The translations under genes and the position numbers were made by a program. DNA of 64,000 nucleotides, from the NCBI GenBank assembly GCA_004026145.2, contig CP034994.1, positions 12,566,009 to 12,630,008 of the forward strand, written 5' to 3'. Source of the stretch: Takifugu bimaculatus (Eukaryota; Chordata; Actinopteri; Tetraodontiformes; Tetraodontidae). Below are positions 39,301-51,640 of the stretch, piece by piece (position 1 is the first letter of the stretch; each line of letters starts with the position of its first letter). Under the pieces are notes generated by a model. The model was not told the origin of the DNA. It was given only the letters and a program-made list of their open reading frames with translations, and did not search any database.

Positions 39301-42300
39301 AGAGGAGAAGGGAGAGAGTGAGAAGGAGAACAGTCACTGAGGCTGTGAGCAAGAACAAGGACAGAGCCGTATCAATATACTGTAACGTGAGCTTTGTACG
39401 AGCTGCACAAGACAGTGACTGGCAGCACAAACGACGAGGAATGAAAGGGAAGCAGCAATTAGTCTGAGAGTTACTGTTGTTTCCTAGCTGGCAGGTAGAG
39501 GTCAGAAAGGACGACAACTCTGTCTTTGCAGAATACAGACCCCCAATTCAATTACACTTAATACGATATACCTATATTGATTCCTAAGAGTAAACTCTTC
39601 CAACAAAAGGAAAACGTATTGTTTATGCAGCAAAATCTGGTTTCTGGGGTTCGCAGAGACAGGAACAGCCTAGAAACATCAGCCGTGCTGTGAGGGCTAT
39701 CACATCATCATAGCTTCTATAACTTAGTATCTGTATAACAGTTTTTCAATTTTGAAAGGATGGTTGAACAATATTACATGAATACAACCAAAACAAGCGG
39801 CCCAAAAACACCAGCAGCTCAACACGTCTTCAACGTTATCTATCTGCTGCTTGATTCTCGTGCTGTAAAGTGCAGGTCGAAGCGCAGCATCATTGGTCAT
39901 TTGCAGCAGAGAAAGTAGCTATTCTTTTTTTTTTCCCCACACATGGGTTTAGATTGTGATTGCGTAGGCGCTGGAGCGCTCAAGAATGTTCTGCAGCAGT
40001 TACTAAATTATGTTCTTCAGTTCATTTCGAACACATCATTAACAATGAAACAGCAGATAAAGGCTTTAGCATCCATGTTCCCACGCGTCACCTCCTGGGA
40101 CAAAAACTTTGTAACACTGCGCCACAGAAACCAGGAGCTGATAAAACCCATAGACCAGCTGCGACACTTTTTAGTTGTTTCTTCTTCAGGCCAAACATGT
40201 TAGATTAGGATCGTTGGCATTCAAATCCAAGGACATTAAACCTGAGTCACCAGCTCCAAATGTTATGTACACACTCCACAGCTATTTCAGCTATTCCGGG
40301 GTGGCTCTAAGTATATGTATAAAAAACAGAACTGAGCCGACATACCTCAGAATTTGATCCCGTATTTAAACTTCCTGTTACGGTCAGACAATGTGATATT
40401 CATGAAGCACCTCCTATTATGGCTATTATAAATATGGGGGCAAACGGTGAGATTCCAAGCGAATATGACTCTCGAGCTAATTAATTTGCCAGAGTCTAAC
40501 TGTATATACACATGATAGTCTGTTTAAGATAAAATAACAACAATATTGGGCCAACAGAAACATAGCCCGCAGGGTAACGGGTGGTCTTCGGTCTTTATTT
40601 AGAGACAGACTGACCTTCTGCTCATCCAGTTCATTTCAGCTTTGCAAATATAGCGAAAACATCTGGCTGCCTGAAAATAAAATAGACATCGCCGCATAGT
40701 TGGAGACTGCAGATACACCACCTTCACCATTCTTCCTAGGAACTACTTCTCAAACCATAACCAAAATTCAGCCTGTTAATCAGCTTTAGCCAATATGGCC
40801 CTCAGAATAAGAGGGCACTGAATTTAGTAGATTAATAAACCAAACATTCTTTTATTATATTTGGAGGGCTACAGTAAAAAAGACCAGCTCACCTGTAACA
40901 GTTGTTGTGAAAACGGTTGTAGCTGCCCAGTGCGGTCAGGGCACCGAGTCCAATGGCATAGGAGAAGAAAATCTGAGTACCAGCATCGATCCACACCTAC
41001 GACACAGTTGTCTTATGTTGATGTACAATTATACAAAAGCAGTGAGGAGTCACTAAAGGTTATACCTGCGCTTCCCCAAGTTTGGACCAGTCTGGTTTTA
41101 GGTAGTAAATGATGCCATCTAAAGCTCCAGGTAGGGTGGCGCCGTGGGCCAGAAGAACCACCAGGATAACGTAGGGGAAGAGTGCAGTGAAGTACACAAC
41201 CTGCAATAGCGGGAGAAAGATAAACGTGAACTAATCTCTACAGCATGATCGGCATCTATGAAAGACAAAACTCTGAAACATAATGTGTGGATTCCCAGTA
41301 GAAAACTAATACCAGGAGTGAAGTTCATAGAAACACGCAGAGCGTATAAACATCAACGCAGCTACTTCCACGCGGTGTACCTATATCAGTTGAAGGGTCT
41401 TGGGCCCGTTCAAGAACAGCAGCGAGGAGATCGACACTATCTCCTGCTCGATTCTTGTGCTGTGAAGTGCAGGTCGAGGCACAGCGTCGCTGGTCATTTG
41501 CAGTAATGAAAGTAGCTATTTTTAAAAAAAATTCCCACACATAGATTTAGATTGCAATTGTGTAGGTGCTGGAGCCCCCAGGCAGAATGTTCTGCAGCAG
41601 TTACTAAATGATGCTTCAGCTCATTTCAACACATAACTAACAATAAAACAGCAGATAAAGACTTTATCATCCACATTCCAGCGCATCACCTCCTGGGACA
41701 AAAACTTTGTGTCATTGTGCCACAGGAACCAGGACAGAACATTAACATCCTGCTGCTTTAGCGGCTGTTATTCTAAATCAGTCTGCAGAGAATATGTCTA
41801 CATGCTGCCTCCAGCATGGAAGGCATCTAGTTCTTTGTAAATCGGAATGGAAAGTGCATATTTGCCTTGATCACAAGCAGCTTTCCAACATCTCCATGGT
41901 GGAAAGTTACTAATCGGCTTAAAGCTTGAAGCAGACCCAATCTCCTCCATTTTTTTTCCCTTTTCTTTTTTTCCCCTGTTCTTCTGTTGACCTCTGTGAG
42001 CTTTGGCTACTCTGAAGATATAATGCACACTAAATGCTTCATGAGTGTCGTTTTTTAGAGCAGACAATGGTGGGAATCACTCACCTAATGCATGCCCAGC
42101 ACAACACAACAGTAATTTAAGACTGCGTGGAAAATCCTGTCTTATCTAATAATAAAGACTCTTACCTGCACATTAAAGCTACACCAAGGCATGAATATAC
42201 ATTATATTACAAATCTAACAACACAAGAGAAATCCCCATTTAGCCTGCTTTGTTGCAAAGTGACAGTTGATGTTGCTTTTTGGTCGGATACTGCAGGAAA

Positions 42301-45300
42301 AAATATTTTATTGTCCACTCCTTATCAAACACTTGCTGTCAATGTTCTTTTTTTTGTCGGTGCATTTTTCCCCCAGAAAGACTCAATGCGTAGAGTAAAA
42401 AAAGGGAAGTTAAGAGTAATGCTGCATGCTTATGGGCTTGGGAACATTGAAGAAACCTGCTGACTCGGGCTCAATCAAGATCAACAAGTATGTGATTTAA
42501 TAATAATTAAATTTTGTAATATAGTTTGAACAAGTTACGCAGGTTGGACTATAAAGCTTAACGGGCCGTATGTGCCCCCTCCCCCAGGCGGTATTTTGCC
42601 TATGCCTGGTCTGCACAGTGATCCTTTTAGTCAATCCTTTCACTATACCAAAGCTGATTTAGAGGTCAGAGGGTAAAATGGTGCAATATTTAAACCTTTG
42701 AATGTAATTATCTGTCTGTACTTCATAACCTCTGACAGGGTAGAGTGACATTTTAAGTTTTCAGAGTCTAAAACATTTGCATTTTTCTAAATTGGAAAAT
42801 GAAAAGTTTTGACTTGTACAGCTGCAAACAAAAAAGAATGCTTGACCTTTCCAGTAGATTTGACTCCTTTCCACATGCAGAAGTAAACAATGATCCACGT
42901 GGCTATGAGACATAGCACCAACTCATAGCTGATGTTTCCCAGCTCGTGTAGACCACCAGACAGGCGCAGGACTTTGCGTCTGGGAAGAACGACATAGATG
43001 GGTCCTTTAAATCATTCAGATTTTTTTTTAAAAAAAGGATTAATTTCTGAGAAGCGTTATGTGTTGGAGTTTAAACAAACAAAAGCAAGAACATACTCCC
43101 AGAACTCGATAACTGGAGACCGTAGCCCCTCCACCTCAGCGCAGCTTCTGTTGAGGAAGGACTGAGCTAGAGACAGGTTCATCAGGGATGTGGGGGAGAG
43201 CAGACTAGAAGGGGTGACTGCCGACAAGGGCTGGGCAGCACTGCGGTTGTGGCAGGCACGCCGGAAATCCTCTGTGCAGTTCGGGGTGTTCCAGGAGTGC
43301 CCACAGGTGGCCCAGGGCAGCGGGGTGGTAAAGGAGTGAAAGAGAAAATAGAGCCCCCAAACCAGAATCATGATGTAGTATGTGTTACAGAAGAACACAA
43401 TCACCATCGAGGCCAAGCCCAGACCTGGGGAGGGTGAGTTGAACCACCAGGAGGTGAGATGGGAACATCAAGAAAGGGTGTTACAGTAAAACGTATACCA
43501 GAAACAAGGCCAGATACCTTTAAAGAGGGGTGCAATGTTCCAGGCAGAGACCCCCCCTTGCTTCATGAATTGTCCAAGTGCAATCTCCAGGAAAAAGACT
43601 GGGATCCCTCCAATGAACACAAACAGCAAGTAGGGGATGAGGAAAACACCTGAGGAGCAAAAGATCTGTACTTCATTATTAGTCTTACTGAACAACCAAC
43701 CCAAATACAGTTTAATACAAGTCAGTGATGCCCATCCAGGCATGCATGAAAACCACAGCAGAACATTAAAATGTTGGAATAATATCTCAATAAATATGCA
43801 TTTTCCTCCATCAACATCAACAGTGAGTTTTTCAAATTGGACTCCATACTAACTGAACTGCAGAGAGCCTGGAATCCATGCCAAATGTCAGGTTTATGAC
43901 ACTTCTGCACAAACATTGACGCGACTGCTGCTGATAAGCTGTTCGACAGAAGAAGCGGGAAGAAGTGGGAAGGCGTAGAGAGAGCCAATATGTGAACGCC
44001 TGTGAGGAAGAAGGAACGACAGACAAGGCCGCGGATAACAGTTGTGTTGAAAGTGAATGTGGGAGATAACGTCGTCTCCCGTTCCAAGTGTTTGGACACT
44101 CTTGGGGAGTATTTGTTGGCAATGCACTGGAAGGCTGCAGGAAGGAAGGGCTGCTTGAATTAGAAAAAAATCCCAAACTTCAAGGGGGAGATATCAGATC
44201 TTATCGTTCATTTGTGGTTTAACGTTTCATTCATTTAAAATGTAATCACTGTGTTCGACTGGGAGAGTAACAGGACTGGGAGATGCCAGTGGACAGGATG
44301 GATGGAGGTCACATGACAGGCTGTGATGCAGAGCTGAGGGAGGGGAAGGACAATGGAGGGAAAGAAGGATGCGTTGCATGAGAGAGGAATAAACGCGCCG
44401 AGACGGGGACAGGGTTTAATCGAAGGGCAGGCCGAGGCATCGTCCTGACTGCGTCTTCTGGGGAGACGATAATTGACAATTTGTGCCTCATTCAGACGTC
44501 CATGTTGCATGTCGGGCTCTGGGAGCAGAGGGCTGCAGCCTTATAAGGCAACAAACGTGAGTGCAAGGCTAAGAGAGCTTTAAATGGCCGGGAGAGCAAG
44601 CGAGACACGGAAAGGAGGAAAAATGCAACAGAAGGCGTAAGCAGAGTTGGGAAGATTCTTCTTCCGACATACCCTCGCCTGTCCGCATCGCTGAGAAACT
44701 GCAGCCGTGTTCATCTCAACGTTCCCTAAGCACATCGTAATGAGAAGCGCCGCGGCTAGGCACAGCTCCAAAAACGTGAAGAGCGTTAATTACTCACGTT
44801 CATAACGCAGAAATCTAATTCTCAGCGCCGCCCGTTGGTGTTTGAACAGCGATCTTTCTAGCAGCGAGCAGTGGTCCTTATCTGATACGGTTTCATCACA
44901 AGGTAAACTCAGTAGAGGTCAAAGGTGTGTAACAGTTTCCAGACTGTGCTGATTCAGTGGGGAAGAAGAGATGGGCACGGTCACAGCGACAGTTATTGTG
45001 CGACATATCCATATGCCTCCTTATCGGGAGCAAAGTGGGAGAGAGCTCCTTTGTATTCTGCATGAGGACTGGCCAGAAGCACAGGGGGGTGGACTGTGTG
45101 AGGCAAGCCATTGTTATACGATGCCAGAAGGTGGGTATCAGCGCATTGGGTCACAAGACACACAGGAGTGAGAGGGAGGACCGGACTCCGGCCCAGGCAC
45201 ACACGAGCACGCTTCCTAAGAGTTCGGCAAAGTGGGAAGGGCAGAGATAAGATTGGTAAAGACTGACATCAGGTCAGGTTACTGCTACAGGAGCAAACTG

Positions 45301-46280
45301 ACATAAACTCCGAAGCAAGGGACATGACGACATGTGGACAGTAATAAAACAATACAGAGTGTTACGTGTTGAGAGAGAGCAGCAGGTCTGTTACACAACT
45401 ACTACGAGCTACGTGCTCGATGTCATGTATGTTCTGCTTTTATCATTTTAACTATTGTGTTTATGACATTATCACGTCATAAAGAAAATAAAACACATCT
45501 GGGTCTTATACCCACTTTCTCTACATGATATGGCCATGAAAGTCCCCGTATCAAGTTGTATATTTAGACATTCTAAGTTAATTGAATGTTTAATGCTGCA
45601 CTTGTAGAGGTCTGAATAATTTATCCTAATGTTATCCTGCCTCTATCTTTAAACCATGAGCTGACTGGTTACAATCCCACCCAACCCCCAAATTCACCAT
45701 ATTTAATTAGAAATTGGAGTTTGCATGTAATGAAAACGACCGGTAAATATCACCACTGCTGGTGTTACGATCAGCAGATGTGTCCAAATAACAGGACGTA
45801 ATGACTGAGAACACATTACGCCCTGCTTTCACTGACACAAATTGAAATGAATTATGGAGCCTGTAGATGGTATCAGCACTTCGGGGAGAAATTGTGAGTT
45901 TTAGAGGCCTTTGTGTTTTGCAAGATTGTGTTGTCAAAGACTTTTAATGCAAGATCACAATGTGACCCTGCACAGAGTTTCTGAGGCTCACCTCCGCCGT
46001 TCTTGTAGCAGAGGTACGGGAACCGCCATACGTTCCCCAAGCCGACAGCAAATCCCACACAGGACATGATGAAGTCCATCTGTCTGGTCCAGGTTTCTCG
46101 TTCTGCTTCCTCTACGACCACGGTCCCGTTTCCTGTCCCGTCTGTAGTGCCGTCCTGGGCCTGTACCGTACTGCTATCCTCACCAAGCACCGGAGCCCCT
46201 CCCGGCACGGATACGAGAGGGTGAGCTGGGCCACCTTCCTCCTCGGACAGCGTCCCTGCCTCCAACGAGGGAAGATCCAT
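36350..46280 (-). CDS. slc6a8: Creatine transporter SLC6A8 (Na+/Cl--dependent), 13 coding exons
   Basis: Plasma-membrane sodium- and chloride-coupled creatine importer of the neurotransmitter:sodium symporter family. Inferred coding exons: 45992-46280, 43518-43649, 43097-43424, 42847-42979, 41066-41200, 40893-40996, 39160-39284, 38040-38152, 37340-37480, 37004-37106, 36833-36933, 36588-36758, 36350-36478. All phases close to 667 aa (human about 635). Family blocks: RETWTRQMDFIMSCVGFAVG then GLGNVWRFPYLCYKNGGG; a large glycosylated extracellular loop (NCTEDF, HNRSAA, LNRSCAE); WKGVKSTGK; DAGTQIFFSYAIGLGALTAL; NSGTSFFAGFVVFS; GLDSQFVGVEGLITG; and WGRHHLEY near the C-terminus. These fit SLC6A8 better than the taurine transporter SLC6A6, which has a different N-terminus. 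Extracellular loop 2 is longer than in human. An acceptor (CCATCTAG) lies 6 bases before the ATG on the minus strand, so at least one 5' non-coding exon exists upstream. Confidence 0.93.
39800..40140. repeat. Copy A of a ~335-bp dispersed repeat, slc6a8 intron 6
   Basis: Strongly similar over its length to 41400-41735. Shared words include GTGCAGGTCGA, TGGTCATTTGCAG, GAAAGTAGCTATT, AATGTTCTGCAGCAGTTACT and CACCTCCTGGGACAAAAACT. The two copies are in the same orientation and diverged by substitutions and small indels. No coding capacity and no recognised family. Confidence 0.85.
41400..41735. repeat. Copy B of the ~335-bp dispersed repeat, slc6a8 intron 4
   Basis: Direct-orientation partner of 39800-40140. 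The similarity starts around GGCCC and fades after CCAGGA. Coding exons 5 and 6 of slc6a8 lie between the copies. Terminal inverted repeats and target duplications were not evident by eye. Confidence 0.85.
43650..45991. other. slc6a8 intron 1, no second gene seen
   Basis: The largest slc6a8 coding intron. It is mildly CpG-bearing around 44380-44480 and 44640-44840 but has no recognisable protein-coding exon on either strand. Confidence 0.45.
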
Positions 46281-46287
46281 TGCTCCT

Positions 46288-49235
46288 AGATGGGGGAAAA
46301 TACAAGGGAGTGAAGTGAAACAGATAGGACAGCGACCATTAGTGTAATCAGGATAAAGACATTCCTGTCTCGGAAGACAACAGTCATGAATTGACTACAT
46401 GACAGAATTACACTGAATGGAGCAAACTGGACTCAAAGGCACCATCACTGCAACAATCTCATGAAAACAGGGATCAAGAACCCTTTTTATTGTGTAAACC
46501 ACCCTTACACAGTAAGTGGGCTAAAATCATATGGCTGCTCTGTCATCACCCCCCGCCCCCCCCCCCCCCATCTGCCTGACTCACAGACAGAATGATTTGT
46601 GTACTGCAGTTCAAGTGTTTAGTGCGCGTCGGCGACCAGCCATCGACGCCGTCCGCCGGTCGGTGCGAAAGGCTGGGCGAGCGACGCGCGGCTTCATTAG
46701 TGCCATTCTATCACCAGCGTGCTGCTCTGGTTGGATGCAATCGGAAAGGCAGCTGAATCCAGATCAGAGCAGTTTAAAGGGGTGGGAGGGGAGAAAGAGA
46801 GGGGAAGGTAAAGGATGGAAGCATCTTGATGCAGCCTAACCACAGGGCACCTTTGCCTCGTTAACAGCTGCACAGGGGAAGTGATGATTAAACCTGAATG
46901 GAAGCAGGTCACGGGCAATGTTAGGACGGTGAAACTAAATGCAAATGCAGGTTAAAGGGATGCGGTATGTGGTTTCTCCTAATTGATAATGTGACGGCAC
47001 AATTCAGGGATTGCTCTAATTAATTGGTTTTACGAGTTATAGTGAATAATAATGGAGGTCAGTTAAGCACACTTACCTCCGCTCTTCTCCTCCTATTCAA
47101 GCGGCAGGACGATAGGCAAAGACACAAAAACGTTCTTTAAATAAACAATCTTGTTGTTGGTTGGAGCCACAAATCGCTTTATTTATTTATTTTAGTAAAA
47201 TATGCCAACTGATAAGGCACCGGGTGGACTTAGGGGGCAGATACAAAGAAGCAGTCACAGTATGTTCCAGTTGTCTTTTTCTTAAAAAAGAAACCCCCAA
47301 AAAACAAAAATAAAAAACAAAAAAACCCTAAATAAAATAAAAAAAAAAATCCGAGTTTATTTTTTTTTTTAGCCTAACGAGAATTAGGAAAAGTTTTTCT
47401 TTTTCTTTTTAAAGATTCTCGCACGTTGGGAAACCTTCAGCTCGGCTAAGAGACGGAAAAAAAGATTTCAGGGAGATGTCGCAGTCGGTGGAGCCGGTGA
47501 CAACCGAGATTCAAAAGCAGTCGACGAAGCACTTGAAGGTAAGCCTGAAGAATCTCATGGATAACCGTTAAATGAGAAATATCCTGCGCCTCGGTGCGAA
47601 GAAGTATTCTATTAACAGCCCAGTCAAAAGTCCATGAACACGCAGTACGTGATGCGGCGGTTCGACAGACGAAGAATGTGACTGACTGATCCGCACGGCC
47701 GCCCCCTCCCGCCGGCCAGTTAGCCGTGACGGCCGCCCCCTCCCGCCGGGGCTGGCCGTGATTGGCTGCCGCCTGGCCATGCGCGCTGCGCACAGCATCA
47801 GCAGCAACACGCAGCCGACATGACAAAGAGTCACATGGACGGCTTTATCTCAGCGTGCACGTCATTGACCCGAAAACGCACGAATAACTACGGATTGACG
47901 TCTCGAAGCGATGCCCGACGGTGGTTTCCACTGTCGGGGCGGGTTGGGGAGGGGTTGCGAGGAGCCGCGCCGAAGGGCCCCGTGAGGCCCTATAGGACAA
48001 ACTGTAACTCACCTCCAGAAAGGGACTGATGGAATTGTTGAAATGTTGCTATATTATAATCAGGGAAACAGGTAAGTTTTTCCCTAAATGCCAATTCATA
48101 TATAACAAGACCAGGTTGTGTCGGTGGTAAGATGTATCACACAAGTTGGATTCAATTACGTCTGAAGATCAAGGGATCAAAGAGGCACTGACACTTGCCC
48201 ATCAAGGGTCAATGTTCAAAGTGGCTGTTTTCAACACTCCAGCCAATAAAACTATCGAATTGATGTCAACCACATTCAGCAACTGTTGAAAGACATTTGT
48301 AAGCTTTGTGACTAACTATGGATGTTCACTTTGACCAGTTGAATGCTCTTTTATCCAGTATCCTGACAGACACCAAGGTGATGGTGCCTTTCACTCCCCA
48401 ATCAGCACTGCTCCTCTGCACACTAGTATATAGAATGGGGTGACACCTTGTGGATATAAATATACTGTACGATTTCGCAACACCTATAGATTATTACATA
48501 TTGCTATCTTTATCTGTCTACAACAAGAGGAATGATCACTCGTGACAAGGTAAAACACTTCTGTATAATTTCATTTCATATGACAAATACAAGATAATAC
48601 AGCAAAAGGATTTGGTGCAACGTCACGCTTCAATAAATATACATTCATGTAACTGAATTTGAACTGGTAATAAATAACACAAACACAGAAATATTATTAC
48701 ATTGATGAATAAATACTCAGTTTTAAATACACGCAGCCAGTGTAACAAGAAATAAATCTGACTTAAAGCTTGATACGATGTGATTTTGCAAGAAATGTCA
48801 CCCAGGAACACATTCACAGATGAATACAGTGATATGGCTTTAACGAAAAGAGCTCTGAGTCCAATAAAATCTGAGCTGCCGCTGGGGCGGATGCCAGGTA
48901 AACACAAATGGAAGGCAGCTAAGTACATTGATCCTTTGGCTGGCTGCATCTCTAGAAGATCACACACCGATATCCGTGTATATCTGTTGTTCTGATTTGC
49001 TTTTTGAGGCAACCTTTCAAACCGATTTCACTCCTGTAAGAAAACAATGCTTCGCCACCATTTGAAATCAAATGCATCTGTACAGGTTATATAAACACCG
49101 ACCATGTGGTAGCTTCAGAAAAGGAAAATAATAAATAAATTGTATTCACTTAAACCGCAACTGATTTCATAGATTCAAGACTCACTCCTTTAAAAAAAAT
49201 GGGGGGGGGGGGTGATTGCCACTGAAAAGGCCTGG
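46288..49235. promoter_or_regulatory. slc6a8 5' region: CpG-rich blocks, probable promoter and non-coding exon
   Basis: Upstream of the slc6a8 coding start, with p4htm's 3' end beyond. Two CpG-rich blocks stand out: about 46619-46700 and about 47440-47980. The second contains a 21-bp sequence with core GCCCCCTCCCGCC repeated exactly at 47695-47715 and 47729-47749 (34-bp period), resembling paired GC boxes. Because an acceptor precedes the slc6a8 ATG, a non-coding first exon is expected here, most likely from the 47.4-48.0 kb block. A/T-rich homopolymers lie at 47290-47420. The stretch 48050-49235 probably includes the p4htm 3' UTR and holds no other gene that I can see. Confidence 0.45.
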
Positions 49236-51601
49236 CTATAGATCCTGGTGCAGGTTGCTGTGTGAGAGTGGCTGATAATGCTCCTCCATGCCTGATTTAG
49301 CTTGATGCCTTTGAGCAACTAGTCTCTGGTAGCGGGCCTGCTGTTGAGGATCTGGATCCACATTCACCCAGCTGTGGGCCACCCACTTCACCCCGCGTCT
49401 GACTGGACATTCACCGTGCAGAGAGTATTCATCCAGTTCACCCATCCAGCCTACACAAGGAAAAAGTCAGCAAACAATAAAGCTTCAATATAATCGACAG
49501 ATAATACTTGATATGAGGGATAAACAGTGCATATTAGTCTATTCCGGGGACACAAAGTATTTCTCATGAAACATTTTACCACTGGAAGTGGGTAAAAAAG
49601 TCTGGTAAAAAAGTTATCAGGTGCAAAAAGGTAAATTTTGACTATAAAAAAGAATTTGGAACCCAGAATTAAGTGACCTACACCCGATTAATGAGTCTGA
49701 TGTCTGTTGTTTTCTTTATTAGAGGAAGACTCCAGATTTGAGTGCATGGAGCACTCCGTCCTCACCTCTACCATCAGACAGGTGGTTGTACCAGAGGAGA
49801 GCTGTCCCAGCAGTGGGCTTGATTCTCAGGTTGCCTCTGCTGCACGTCTCCTGAGTGTCAGTCAGATCAACGCCATCCTGGACAAGTGCCTAAAACCCAA
49901 ACATGTTAACAGGTGAAGTCAGTGTCCTTGCAAGTGTTCAGAGTTCTCTTCTCCATTGTGTTGCACTAAAATAAGAAGGGTGGTTTTGTCGATAGCTGGC
50001 TTATTAAAAACACTTGCCTGTTCTTCGTAAGTACGGTTGTCTGCTACGGGAAATGTGCTCTCACCGCCTTCCTCTACAGAGCTGAGGTAGAATAACATGG
50101 TGAGGTATCTGGTGCGAGATAAAAGGGAGGAGAGATATTTTTCACTGCCATTCTGTAAAATTTCATTTTAGGTAAAAGAAATATTATGTAACAAGTGTCT
50201 CTGTCCTATCTGGTCAAAATCAGAGCAGAGAAACAGCAGAAATTCAAAACTTAAAATATAAGGCTAGTGGTGGATGGATGGACAGACAGATTGGCTCCAC
50301 TGAAATACTTTAACTGTGCTCAATGGCACATTCATGTGTAAACATTAATGTGTACTGATGTCAGTAAAACAAAAATGTGTTGAAATTCACAAATAAAGCA
50401 ACAGGGTGCAGAAAGGACACCAAGATAAACAGAATGAAAAACAAGCACAGTGGCTCCACTAGAGATAAGCCGATGAACAGTTGTAGCATTCTTATAATAA
50501 GTATTGGGGCTTCATTCTGAGCAGCAGCGCCATCTGCTGGCATGTAGATAATAAAGCAGCTTTCCAAAACAATGACGGAAATACTGCAAAGGTCAATATA
50601 TTTTTTCACTGGATTTACTGGAAAAGTGGCCTATGTGTTAAAGCTATGCAAGTCTACCCTTTTTCCTGTCAGATATAAACCTTTGCAAAAATGACCTGAA
50701 CCATTATCTACCAAAGTCCTTTTCTCAAATAAAAATGGGCTTTGCTGACTTTTCATCTGCTGGGTAAAATACACACCTGCAGGAGACCTCGGATAGAGCA
50801 GATTTGTTTCCTGCCAAGCGGGTGTGTGAGCAGGCAGCCTCGGAATGCGAAAGGCTGCTATCGTGGTGGGCATTGCTGAAGTCTCCCTGCTCAAATCGAA
50901 TCACCTGCAGAGGTTCACTCAGCTCAACCAATGCAGGGGGCAGACGTGTCAGGCTGGTCACTCTGGGAAAAATACAGATACATCAAAAATCACAAGGGTG
51001 TATCATCGTGATCGGGGCGCTTTGGATAACTCTGGGAGTTTAAACCAGATGTGGTGATCCGGTATCATACGTAGTGTTACCTCTCACCTGTTCCTGAGTG
51101 TGTGTAACACATGATGGGCCCCGGGGCCGAGGTAAAGCCACGTATGTTTGCTTCTTTGTTTGAATTGACGCTGGAGGTTTCTTTTGGGCTGTTGCATCGG
51201 GTGCTGGGCCAAATTATACACTTGTCTGAAGTCTTCCAAGGTTAACATGCCTAGCATTGTAAAAAAAAAAAAAAGTTTTTAGAAAATGGCATGTAGAAAC
51301 AGTTCAATTAGACCCCCCATCTCTACTCTTAATGTCTTCTCTCTTCATTCAGCTGTTTGCTGGTTCTTTCAGCTGAATAAATAGCTGCGCCCTGGCTGCA
51401 ACAATAACTCCTGGGTACCAGGAACAGAGTCGAATGGGGAGGGGGAGTTAACAAAAGAGTGTAAAGGCGGGGGATGGGGGGGGGCGTTGCTGAATGAATC
51501 TGGGTAAGAATTAATAAAAGGGGAAAAAACATTTTTAATGAGATAAAATGGGGCATGTCCGGATGTCCGGAGTAGAAAAAAAGCCCTTATCAGCACGCAC
51601 G

Positions 51602-51640
<39 letters not shown>

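Noticed and set aside
36350..46280. Taurine transporter slc6a6 as the identity of the SLC6 gene
   Set aside because: The RETWTRQMDFIMSCVGFAVG block, the WGRHHLEY C-terminus and the extracellular loop match creatine transporters; the taurine transporter has a different N-terminal region and tail.
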